Shown piece after piece: positions 7,237 to 16,720 of a DNA stretch of 64,000 bases (within the stretch, counting starts at the first letter, position 1; the number at the start of each line of letters is the position of its first letter). Location: contig CAIXUG010000026.1 in the NCBI GenBank assembly GCA_903922605.1, positions 1 through 64,000 on the forward strand, written 5' to 3'. The notes beneath the pieces were generated by a model that saw nothing but the letters and a program-made list of their open reading frames with translations, had not been told where the DNA came from and ran no database searches. The translations under genes and the position numbers were made by a program. This DNA is from an uncultured Verrucomicrobiota bacterium. GTDB lineage: Bacteria; Verrucomicrobiota; Verrucomicrobiia; Limisphaerales; UBA9464.

Positions 7237-8493
7237 ATGGACATCTACGCCTCGCCGACCTTCGACATGGCCTGCCGCCAGTTCGATCTCGTGGCCGACC
7301 ACTTGGACATCCCCGTCAACGACCGCGACCGGCTCAAGTATCCCAAGCGGGCTCTTACCGTAGCCGTGCCCGTCCACCTGGATGACGGCTCCACAAAGGT
7401 GTTTACCGGGCATCGCGTACAGCACCATCTCTCCCTGGGACCGACCAAGGGCGGAATCCGCTACCATCCCGAGGTGACGCTCGGTGAAGTCGCCGCGCTG
7501 GCCATGTGGATGAGCTGGAAATGCGCCCTGACCGGCCTGCCCTACGGCGGTGCCAAGGGCGGCGTGGCCGTGGACCCGCGCCGGCTTTCCCTCGGTGAAC
7601 TCGAACGGCTCACCCGCCGTTTCACCCAGGAGCTCATCCCCTTCATCGGGCCCCAAATCGACATTCCCGCGCCCGACATGGGCACCAACGAACAGACCAT
7701 GGCCTGGATGATGGACACCTACAGCACCCACGCCGGCCACTCGGTTCCGGCCGTGGTGACCGGCAAGCCGCTGAGCATCGGCGGCAGTGTGGGCCGGCGC
7801 GAAGCCACGGGCCGTGGTGTCGCCTACCTCATCGGCCGCGCGATGGACACGCTGGGCATGAACGCCGGCAGCTCCACCGCCGTGGTCCAGGGCTTTGGCA
7901 ATGTCGGCGCGGTGGCCGCGCAGTCGCTCACCAAGCAGGGGGTCAAGGTCATCGCCATCAGCGACGTGAACGGTGGCCTGTACAACGCGCATGGCCTGGA
8001 CCTCTTCAAGCTGGAGCAGTGGGCTCAGGAAAAAAGCACCACGCTGGGCTTCCCCGACGCCGACCCCATCACCAACGAGGACCTGCTGCGGCTGAAATGC
8101 GATGTGCTGGTGCCCGCCGCGCTTGAACGCCAGATCACCGCCGCCAATGCCGGCCAGATCCAGTGCCGCATCCTCGCCGAGGCTGCAAACGGCCCGACCA
8201 CGCCCGACGCCGACCTGATCCTCCAGCAGCGCGGCGATGTGTTCGTAATCCCCGACATCCTGTGCAACGCGGGTGGTGTGGTGGTGAGCTATTTTGAGTG
8301 GGTGCAGGACCTCCAGTCGTTCTTCTGGAGCGAGAGCGAGGTCGTGGACAAGCTCTTCCGCATCCTCGAAGGCGCGTTCACCCAGACCCTGGCGCTCTCC
8401 CGCAAGCGCAACCTCCCGATGCGCCTCGCCGCCCTCAGCCTGGGCGTGGGCCGCGTGCAGGAGGCCAAGCGGGTGCGCGGGTTGTTTCCGTGA
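7237..8493 (+). CDS. gdhA: Glutamate dehydrogenase (NAD(P)-dependent, ~420-residue type)
   Basis: Oxidative deamination of glutamate to 2-oxoglutarate and ammonia, or the reverse, in the cytoplasm. The 418-residue product is the short hexameric type. The dimerisation/substrate domain carries LGPTKGGIRYHP (Lys71) and the active-site motif PYGGAKGG with catalytic Lys107. A Rossmann domain follows with the nucleotide-binding loop VQGFGNVGA near residue 220. The C-terminus VGRVQEAKRVRGLFP is typical of this group. Cofactor preference cannot be told with confidence. The gene is convergent with the next one, with only 15 bp between stop codons. Confidence 0.95.
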   Translation: MDIYASPTFDMACRQFDLVADHLDIPVNDRDRLKYPKRALTVAVPVHLDDGSTKVFTGHRVQHHLSLGPTKGGIRYHPEVTLGEVAALAMWMSWKCALTGLPYGGAKGGVAVDPRRLSLGELERLTRRFTQELIPFIGPQIDIPAPDMGTNEQTMAWMMDTYSTHAGHSVPAVVTGKPLSIGGSVGRREATGRGVAYLIGRAMDTLGMNAGSSTAVVQGFGNVGAVAAQSLTKQGVKVIAISDVNGGLYNAHGLDLFKLEQWAQEKSTTLGFPDADPITNEDLLRLKCDVLVPAALERQITAANAGQIQCRILAEAANGPTTPDADLILQQRGDVFVIPDILCNAGGVVVSYFEWVQDLQSFFWSESEVVDKLFRILEGAFTQTLALSRKRNLPMRLAALSLGVGRVQEAKRVRGLFP

Positions 8494-8508
8494 GCTGCGG
8501 CGCTCAAT

Positions 8509-9699
8509 TCAATTTGCCGCCCCACCATCCTTGACCTTCGCCTCGAAGTAGTCCGTGCCGATTTGCGCCACCTTGTTGTCTGGGTCGAGGACGTAGCGCT
8601 GGAGCACCCGGGCGTCGCTGAAATCCAGGAGGTAGAGGTAGCTGCGCAGCGGTCCGTCGGTCGTGCGACCCACCAGGGTCAGCGACTGGAAGTGGCCCAG
8701 CGCCTTCATCTCCTCCTGAATCTGTTTCTGGGCGGGCCCCAGCTTCTGCCACAGCTCCGGGGTGTAGTCGGATTCGCGCATGGTGGCACCCCGGATGTCC
8801 ACCCCGAGCGCCCGGAGATGCGCGGTGACCAGCGGCTCCGCGTCCGGCAACGGCTTCAGGTTGTCGAGATAGAAGCGCTGCATGTTGGGCGGCAACGGCC
8901 GCGGAGCCTCCGCCAACTGCTCCTGCAGGCGCGGCATCTCATAGTAGTGGGGGCCCCGTGCCAGTTCGGCGGCCAGGTTGAGCTTCACCGCGTCCGGCCG
9001 GGTCGGCATAGGGGCGATGAACAGGTCACCGGTCTTCAGGTCATACACGCTGGAGTACTTGGTGGCGAATTCGCCCGTCTGCAGGGTCTCGCGCAGGATG
9101 CCCAGGCCGTTGGCCACGGTCGGTTCCGGCGGACGGGCCAGCAGCCTGTCCAGCGCCTCATGCCCATAGCCGAATCCCCGGCACGCGGTGGAGCGCTCCA
9201 CCTGCAGCCGGCCCGCTTGGGCGCTGATGATGGCCGACGCGCCGGTGCGGTCGGCGACGAGTATCCGGGAACGGGCGAAATCCGGCTCCCAGTACTTCCA
9301 GTAGAACGCGATGGCCTCGTTGACGGTCGAGCAGGTTTCGAGCATCCGCTGGCTCGGGTTGCCCCGCACCAGTTTCAGGCCGGGATTGGCCGGCCATTCC
9401 GCCGGGAAACCGGTGACCCAGTCGAAGGCCAGACCCGCCGTGTTCACGCCGCCCTGCGCCCAGCCATTGTCAAAGCCCACATAGGCGCAACCCATGAACC
9501 CCTCCCCCGCCGGCACGAACCAGAGGCGGCTGGCCGGATTCGACCAGTCCTCGTTGTTGAAAAACAGGGCCCGGCTCGCGTCGGTCAGCACGAAGATCGT
9601 GCAGGCCCGCCCCGGATTAATGAGGGCCACCGCCAGGCCCATGGCCAGGGCCAGCTTCAGGCCGAGGCTTTTCCGCCTTCCGAGGGTCAGCCGTTTCAT
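8509..9699 (-). CDS. Exported Ntn-hydrolase, choloylglycine hydrolase / linear-amide C-N hydrolase-like
   Basis: Probable amidase acting outside the cytoplasm, substrate unknown. The 396-residue product has an N-terminal signal peptide ending ...INPGRA, immediately followed by Cys33 in CTIFVLTD. In the bile-salt-hydrolase/penicillin-V-acylase superfamily the exposed N-terminal Cys is the nucleophile. Here signal-peptide cleavage between Ala32 and Cys33 would create it. FFNNEDW near residue 47 fits the Asn/Asp-rich loop of that fold, and GGVNTAGLAFDW is typical. It could instead be a relative that hydrolyses acyl-amino acids or acyl-homoserine lactones. The fold assignment is firmer than any substrate. 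Confidence 0.75.
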   Translation of the reverse strand: MKRLTLGRRKSLGLKLALAMGLAVALINPGRACTIFVLTDASRALFFNNEDWSNPASRLWFVPAGEGFMGCAYVGFDNGWAQGGVNTAGLAFDWVTGFPAEWPANPGLKLVRGNPSQRMLETCSTVNEAIAFYWKYWEPDFARSRILVADRTGASAIISAQAGRLQVERSTACRGFGYGHEALDRLLARPPEPTVANGLGILRETLQTGEFATKYSSVYDLKTGDLFIAPMPTRPDAVKLNLAAELARGPHYYEMPRLQEQLAEAPRPLPPNMQRFYLDNLKPLPDAEPLVTAHLRALGVDIRGATMRESDYTPELWQKLGPAQKQIQEEMKALGHFQSLTLVGRTTDGPLRSYLYLLDFSDARVLQRYVLDPDNKVAQIGTDYFEAKVKDGGAAN

Positions 9700-9796
9700 A
9701 AAAAATCTTTCTTCAACCTGCCTGCGTCAGATACCGAACCCGCCGATCCCCCGCAAAGTTTCGGGAAATCAGCGCCCATCCGGCGACATCCGCCCC

Positions 9797-9985
9797 TCAC
9801 GTCTCCCGCTTCGCCGCACGCAGGTCTTTCAGCACCTGCTCCGGCGGATCTTTGACGAAGAAGTTCAGATTCTCCGAGCACAGCACCTGCGTGGCATGAT
9901 CGGCATACTTCACCGCCACGACCTTGTCCGCGTTGAGATGGATGAGATTGTCGGTGTCGAATTCCGTGAAGGTGATGAATTGCAT
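9797..9985 (-). CDS. Small hypothetical protein (62 aa)
   Basis: The product MQFITFTEFDTDNLIHLNADKV... is short, soluble and beta-rich. The phrase LIHLNADKVVAVKY resembles the core of FlbD-like small proteins, but nothing flagellar is nearby, so I would not call it that. The ATG at 9985 is preferred to one 13 codons upstream because the upstream part is compositionally different. It shares its strand and rough spacing with the next two small membrane-protein genes. Confidence 0.6.
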   Translation of the reverse strand: MQFITFTEFDTDNLIHLNADKVVAVKYADHATQVLCSENLNFFVKDPPEQVLKDLRAAKRET

Positions 9986-10072
9986 GGCATCCCTACGCTG
10001 AAGGGAAACCCGAGGGGGTCGCAAGGTAGGGGAAACCCGTAGTCCTCAGGTCTTCACCAGACACTACCATGC

Positions 10073-10489
10073 TCATTCCGGCGGCTGTTCTCTGGCTGCG
10101 GACCTCTTCAAATGCCAGCGCCACAGAAGGACGAATGGCCCAAAGAACACGGCAGACTCGAAGAAAAGAATAAGCGCCTCCGTAAAACGAGCGTCCTCGC
10201 CGCCGGTGAGGGTCGCAAAGCAAAGTGCCAGGAACAGAATGGCCAAAATGGCGTTGGCGAACATCGCCGCACAGATTCGCATCGGATGCCGCACAAACGG
10301 GAATGCTCCCAACGTGCCGATCGCAAAGTAGGCCAAAATCGCATAAACTATCCACGGCCCACCAATTCCATCGCCATGATCAGCGGGTCCGTCACCCGCC
10401 GATCCAAGGCTTTTCAGAAGCTGATACACGAACCAAACAAACGCACCACCAAGCGCAAAGATGACCGAAGGGATGAAGCGAAGGATCAT
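10073..10489 (-). CDS. Hypothetical multi-pass membrane protein (138 aa)
   Basis: About four hydrophobic segments are visible: residues 7-25, 46-63, 70-93 and 104-125. Short polar loops separate them, and the C-terminal tail is basic/polar (WRWHLKRSAAREQ). I do not recognise a family. The frame has consistent codon use and a good hydrophobic pattern, which supports a real gene. It sits between two other unassigned minus-strand genes. Confidence 0.65.
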   Translation of the reverse strand: MILRFIPSVIFALGGAFVWFVYQLLKSLGSAGDGPADHGDGIGGPWIVYAILAYFAIGTLGAFPFVRHPMRICAAMFANAILAILFLALCFATLTGGEDARFTEALILFFESAVFFGPFVLLWRWHLKRSAAREQPPE

Positions 10490-10544
10490 GGCGGTTTTGT
10501 TTTGTCCTTGAGAAAGCCGGACGCGAAGTAGCGGCTCTTCAGAG

Positions 10545-10871
10545 CTACTGTAAAAGCTTGGCCGCTGCGTCTGAGCCTGTCCCCCGCGTATTGCGCTCGA
10601 TCTCCAACTGGCAAAGGGCGGCCTGGGCCTGGAGCCGTAACTGGGCCCCCCGCTCCATCCCTTGGCCGAGACCGACGATTCCGAGCACGACCGCCGGCAC
10701 CCAGTCCGGGCAATGCAGCGAAAGCGCCGACGGCAGCGCTTGCAGGATGTAGGGAGCGCCGACGAATCCGATGAGCACCCCGAGAATCGCCGACATCACG
10801 GGGACGTAAGCAGCGCGGGCATAGAGCCGGTCGGCGGAACGCTGGATTACAACGGGATCGTAGGTGGTCAT
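10545..10871 (-). CDS. Hypothetical membrane protein (108 aa)
   Basis: The product begins MTTYDPVVIQRSADRLYARA, a soluble amphipathic stretch, then has two hydrophobic segments (about 25-48 and 60-73) and a helical C-terminus rich in Gln, Glu and Arg. The N-terminal phrase of the type ADRLYxRA is common in small verrucomicrobial membrane proteins of unknown role, which is a weak impression only. It starts 24 bp downstream of the M28 peptidase stop, so the two could be co-transcribed. Confidence 0.65.
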   Translation of the reverse strand: MTTYDPVVIQRSADRLYARAAYVPVMSAILGVLIGFVGAPYILQALPSALSLHCPDWVPAVVLGIVGLGQGMERGAQLRLQAQAALCQLEIERNTRGTGSDAAAKLLQ

Positions 10872-10895
10872 GGAAAACGGTATTGGGGCCGCGAA

Positions 10896-12608
10896 TCAGC
10901 GCGTCGGTTTCAGCATCTCGTCACGGCGGGCCTTGAACTCGGTGCCGGGCTTCCACTCGGGCCAGCTCGCCCCGTTGGCCACGCGCAGGCCGACCTGGCG
11001 CAGGAGATCCAGATCCTCGATGGCACCCGTGAGATCCCAGTCGGGCTTCACGTCGTCGCTCACCTTGTGGTAGTCGCGATCGGTGTATTCGTCGGCCTTG
11101 GTCTGGCCGTAATTGGCCGGCTTGTCGCGGTAGTCCATGCCGCCTTTGCCGTAGAGCGCAGGCACGCCGACCTTGGCGAATTCGAAATGGTCGCTGCGGT
11201 AGAAGGTCCCCTTCTCGGGCATCGGCTCGGGCTTCACGGTACGTCCCTGCGCCGTGGCGACCTCGAGCACGAGTTCATCCAGCGTGGAGTTGCCCAGGCC
11301 GACCACGGAGAAATCCCGCGTCCGGCCCCAGGTGTTGAGGCCGTCCATGTTGATGTTCGCGAGCGTGCGGGTGAGCGGATAGAGCGGCTGGCTGGCGTAG
11401 AATTTCGCACCCAGCAATCCCTGCTCCTCCGCCGTGACAGCGAGGAAGAGCACGGAACGCTTCGGCGGCACGGGTGCATGGGCGAAGGACTCGGCGAGGC
11501 CGAGCAAACCGGCGGTGCCGATGGCGTTGTCGGCGGCGCCGTTGAAAATCTGGTCGCCGGTGAGCTTCTCATCGCGTCCAAGGTGGTCCCAGTGGGCGGT
11601 GTAGATGAGCCATTCGTCGCGTAGCTTGGCGTCACGGCCCGTCAGTTTCGCGACGACATTCTTGGAGCGGACGTGCCGGATCGTGTTCGTCACGTCGAAG
11701 TCGGCGGTGAAGCCCAGCGGCTGCGGTCGGAAATCGCGCCGCAGCGCGGATGCCTTCGCCGCCTCATAGCTGGTACCGGCGTCGGTGAAGAGCTTCTGCG
11801 CCCGCTCCAGACTGATCCAGGCCGCGATCTGCACCTGCGGCTCGGGGTTGGCATCGAGGTCAAAGCGCTCGCGCCCCCAGGAGTTCACGACCACGAACCA
11901 CGGATAGGCCGCGGGCTTGGTCTCATGAACGATGAGCGCGGCGGCGGCCCCCTTCTTCGCGGCGATCTCGAACTTGTAGGTCCATCGGCCGTAGTACGTC
12001 ATCGCCTTCCCCTTGAACATGGAGTCGTCGAGCTTCGTGGGATCGTGCGGGTCGGGGATGGGCGGGTCGTTGATCAGGAAGACCACGGTTTTGCCTCGCA
12101 CGTCCACGTCCTTGAAATCATCCCAGCCATACTCCGGGGCCACGATGCCGTAGCCGACAAAAACGAGTTCGGAATTGGTGAGTGTCACGCGGTCGCGCTG
12201 CGGCGGTGCCCAGGCCACAAAATCCTGCGGGAAGGTGAGGCTCTCATTCGTGCCGGCGTGATGGAGCTGGAACTGCGTCACCGACTTCATGCCCGCCATC
12301 GGCACATCCTGAAACCAGGAGCCATTGGGATTGCCCGGCTGCAGGCCAAAGGACTTGAACTGCTCTACCAGCCACGCGGTGGTGAGCTCTTCGCCATGGG
12401 TGCCGGGACCGCGGCCCTCAAATTCATCGGAGGCGAGTTTCGTGGTGCGCGCGAGAAGTGAAGGTGCGCTCAGGAAGGGATCGGTCGCCGGCGAATCGGC
12501 GGCGGTCACATTGGCGACCAAGCCCAGATGGATGGCCGTCAACAGGCCCACCAGTCGTGTGAAGGGTTTCACAGCGGCTGCAATAGCCCGGATGCTGTGC
12601 GACTGCAA
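10896..12608 (-). CDS. Exported M28-family metallopeptidase with PA domain
   Basis: Zinc-dependent aminopeptidase-type peptidase acting outside the cytoplasm. The 570-residue product has a signal peptide (to about ...VTAADS), a PA-like insertion in the first half, and the M28 zinc site. The site is visible as His in TAHWDHLG, Asp in GAADNAIG, the Glu pair in TAEEQGLLG, Asp in INMDGLN and His in [16 protein letters not shown]. The frame opens with TTG at 12608. A GTG at 12572 would give a more compact signal peptide ([11 protein letters not shown]...) and may be the true start; neither has a clear ribosome-binding site. Confidence 0.92.
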   Translation of the reverse strand: MQSHSIRAIAAAVKPFTRLVGLLTAIHLGLVANVTAADSPATDPFLSAPSLLARTTKLASDEFEGRGPGTHGEELTTAWLVEQFKSFGLQPGNPNGSWFQDVPMAGMKSVTQFQLHHAGTNESLTFPQDFVAWAPPQRDRVTLTNSELVFVGYGIVAPEYGWDDFKDVDVRGKTVVFLINDPPIPDPHDPTKLDDSMFKGKAMTYYGRWTYKFEIAAKKGAAAALIVHETKPAAYPWFVVVNSWGRERFDLDANPEPQVQIAAWISLERAQKLFTDAGTSYEAAKASALRRDFRPQPLGFTADFDVTNTIRHVRSKNVVAKLTGRDAKLRDEWLIYTAHWDHLGRDEKLTGDQIFNGAADNAIGTAGLLGLAESFAHAPVPPKRSVLFLAVTAEEQGLLGAKFYASQPLYPLTRTLANINMDGLNTWGRTRDFSVVGLGNSTLDELVLEVATAQGRTVKPEPMPEKGTFYRSDHFEFAKVGVPALYGKGGMDYRDKPANYGQTKADEYTDRDYHKVSDDVKPDWDLTGAIEDLDLLRQVGLRVANGASWPEWKPGTEFKARRDEMLKPTR

Positions 12609-12804
12609 CGCCGGCGTGCCCGACGCAGCACAAAGAACTCATCAATTCGTCGTGGAGGTCCCAGGGGAAGGGAGGAACAACAAAATGGAAATACCGGTCA
12701 CCTCCCCTTCCTGTTTTCCTGCGTTCCAAATTTAAAACCTGCCCGGGCGCGCATTGACTCGCCCCCGCGCACTTCCCAAGCTTGGGCGTCCTTCACCTCG
12801 AGTC

Positions 12805-14796
<1,992 letters not shown>

Positions 14797-14835
14797 GCAC
14801 TTGCCAGCCCGGCGCGGTTTGCCGAACGTCACCCC

Positions 14836-15066
14836 ATGTCAGCGGATGAGCTAAAGCGGCTGCTGCAAGCGCGGCCGTTCAAATCCTTCAAGGTGTTCCT
14901 GCCGAGCGACCGAGCCTTTGAGGTGCCACATCCGGAGTTCGCCTGGCTTACGCCCAACGGCCGAACCTTGGTGGTGGGCGAGGCCACCAGCGACGGCTTC
15001 GACATTTTGGATGTGCCATTGATCGTCCGGGTTCAGGTGTCCCCTGCGCCCGGCAAAGAAGGCTGA
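14836..15066 (+). CDS. Small hypothetical protein (76 aa)
   Basis: The soluble product begins MSADELKRLLQARPFKSFKVFLPSDRAFEVPHPEF and ends in a short Pro/Gly tail. It looks like a small beta-strand protein of a type I have seen annotated as hypothetical in Verrucomicrobia and Planctomycetes. It lies 39 bp after acs on the same strand and could be co-transcribed, although a functional link is not evident. Confidence 0.7.
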   Translation: MSADELKRLLQARPFKSFKVFLPSDRAFEVPHPEFAWLTPNGRTLVVGEATSDGFDILDVPLIVRVQVSPAPGKEG

Positions 15067-15126
15067 CTTTCAACAAGGCGCCGCCTCAAAGGCTGGCGAA
15101 GCTCTTCAGCAGGAAAAATACCACCC

Positions 15127-15828
15127 ATGTCCCCATTTCGGACGGCCACTTTGGTATTGGCAATCGGCCTTGGCGCGCTCTGCGGCTGCTCCACCATTCT
15201 CCGGCATCCGTGGCATTCCATCCACGATGGCAGCACCTTTGCCGGCTGGTCCGCGCCGGACATGAGCTACTGGCGCATCGAGGACGGCGCGATCACGGGT
15301 GAGACGACCAAGGAACACAACCCGCCACGCAACCAGTTCATCACCTGGCAGGGCGGTGAGGTGCGGGACTTCGAGCTGAAGTTCGAATTCCGCATCTTCG
15401 GTGATCACTCGAATTCCGGAATGCAGTTCCGCAGCTCGGTGCATGAGTTCGGACTCGTCCACGGCTACCAGGCCGACATGGATGGCGCGGGCAAATACCT
15501 CGGCGGCATCTGGGACGAATACGGTCCGCGCCAGTCGCTGGCGGCCCGCGGCGAACGCGTGGTCATCGACGAGACCGGGAAACGAACCGTCACTCGTTTC
15601 GCCCCGGCGGCGGCGCTGACGAAAAGTTTCCGCCAAGGCCAGTGGAACGAATACCACATCAAGGCCATCGGCCCAAAGGTCACGCTTCGCATCAACGGTG
15701 AGTTGGTCGCGGAGCTGGAAGACCACGAGACCGGCAAAGCCGCCACGCACGGCGTCCTGGCCATGCCCATCATCCCCGGCGACCCGATGAAGGTGCAGTT
15801 CCGCAACCTGGTGTTGCGTGAGTGGTAG
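15127..15828 (+). CDS. DUF1080 (3-keto-disaccharide hydrolase-like) lipoprotein
   Basis: Concanavalin-like jelly-roll protein of the DUF1080 family, some members of which act on 3-keto-glycosides. The 233-residue product has a lipoprotein signal (GLGALCGCST, lipidated Cys near residue 20). The family core follows: IHDGSTFAGWS, WRIEDGAITGE, FELKFEFRI and NSGMQFRSS, and it ends QFRNLVLREW. Typical length for the family is 200-260. It is probably exposed on the outer or periplasmic membrane face and would fit with the sugar oxidoreductases at 59-62 kb, although those are far away. Confidence 0.9.
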   Translation: MSPFRTATLVLAIGLGALCGCSTILRHPWHSIHDGSTFAGWSAPDMSYWRIEDGAITGETTKEHNPPRNQFITWQGGEVRDFELKFEFRIFGDHSNSGMQFRSSVHEFGLVHGYQADMDGAGKYLGGIWDEYGPRQSLAARGERVVIDETGKRTVTRFAPAAALTKSFRQGQWNEYHIKAIGPKVTLRINGELVAELEDHETGKAATHGVLAMPIIPGDPMKVQFRNLVLREW

Positions 15829-15846
15829 GCCGTTGCCGGCGGACGC

Positions 15847-16089
15847 CTACTGCGCCTCGTCACTCAGCAGTCGGCGCTTCTGCGTGCCAAAGGCACTTGC
15901 CGACGTTTCCCAGGTCGCTTCCTGGCAGAAGAGGCTCGCCCACTCCTTGACCGCCTGACGCTCGCGCCAGGAGCCGCCGCGCAGCTCATAGCGGCCATTG
16001 GCGAAACGCAGCAGGCAGGCGTCGCCGAAACGGGTGATTTCCTCGCCGTCAGACGGCAGGACTTGGCAAAACAGCAGGTTTAACATCAT
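15847..16089 (-). CDS. Small hypothetical protein (80 aa)
   Basis: The product begins MMLNLLFCQVLPSDGEEITRF and contains RFANGRYELRGGSWRERQAV. It looks like a small globular soluble protein with no recognised family. Two consecutive ATG codons (16089 and 16086) could start it. It is convergent with the DUF1080 gene, 18 bp away. It is moderately supported by codon bias and its non-overlapping position. Confidence 0.5.
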   Translation of the reverse strand: MMLNLLFCQVLPSDGEEITRFGDACLLRFANGRYELRGGSWRERQAVKEWASLFCQEATWETSASAFGTQKRRLLSDEAQ

Positions 16090-16720
16090 CGGCGGTGACC
16101 CTAGCCAGGCCGGTCAGACATTCGCTGACCCTGCCCTCATTCCTTGAGCCGCCACCCCAATAAATCGGCGCAAATTCGAAATACTTAAGATCGTAAGCAG
16201 AAGGATAAGGCTTAAGAATCAGGCTGTTCGGCCGCTAGCTTTACCGTCCTGAGTGCCCTTTCCCTTACCCAAGAACCCTGCATGGAGGCGCAGCCAGCCG
16301 TGTCCATCAACTGGGGCTAAGGCAAGACGAGGCCGGCACTTACCCGGCAATAAACGAACCGGCGTCCCTGGAAAAGTGAGCATGCTTTGCGCGTGAGCAA
16401 TTCAAAGCTGCACTGTCCGAAAACAAGTGAGCATCGAAAGTATCGAAAGTAATCTCCGTCATCCTCAACTCGTAGCGCTCGCGATCTTCCCTGGCTCGAC
16501 CGTGTGGCTCATTGTCGCTTGTATCTCATGGGGAATCCGTTTGCGTGTGAGGGAATGGTCGGCCGTTCCGGTCTCTTCGATGCCGATTCAGATTCTGGCT
16601 CCGCCCACCCGTTTTTCATCATGTCGATGGTTTCGCTCCTCCATTGTGGGTTGCCCGTCCGCCGAGCGGCCAGGGCCTAGCCGATGCGGGCACTGAGACA
16701 GGAATGAGAAACTCAGACCG
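16090..16720. other. 630-bp gap with no supported gene
   Basis: An 89-codon open frame at 16427-16696 (+) has low-complexity, Ser/Arg-rich content and no family resemblance, so I do not call it. A short direct repeat, ATCGAAAGTATCGAAAGTA, begins near 16433. No promoter, RNA gene or PadR-type regulator, which often precedes ADOP permeases, could be recognised. Confidence 0.5.

Noticed and set aside
15106-15750. 214-codon open frame opposite the DUF1080 gene
   Set aside because: Antisense shadow; the plus strand gives a full DUF1080 lipoprotein.
16427-16696. 89-codon open frame before the ADOP permease
   Set aside because: Ser/Arg-rich, no recognisable domain and not a PadR-type regulator.
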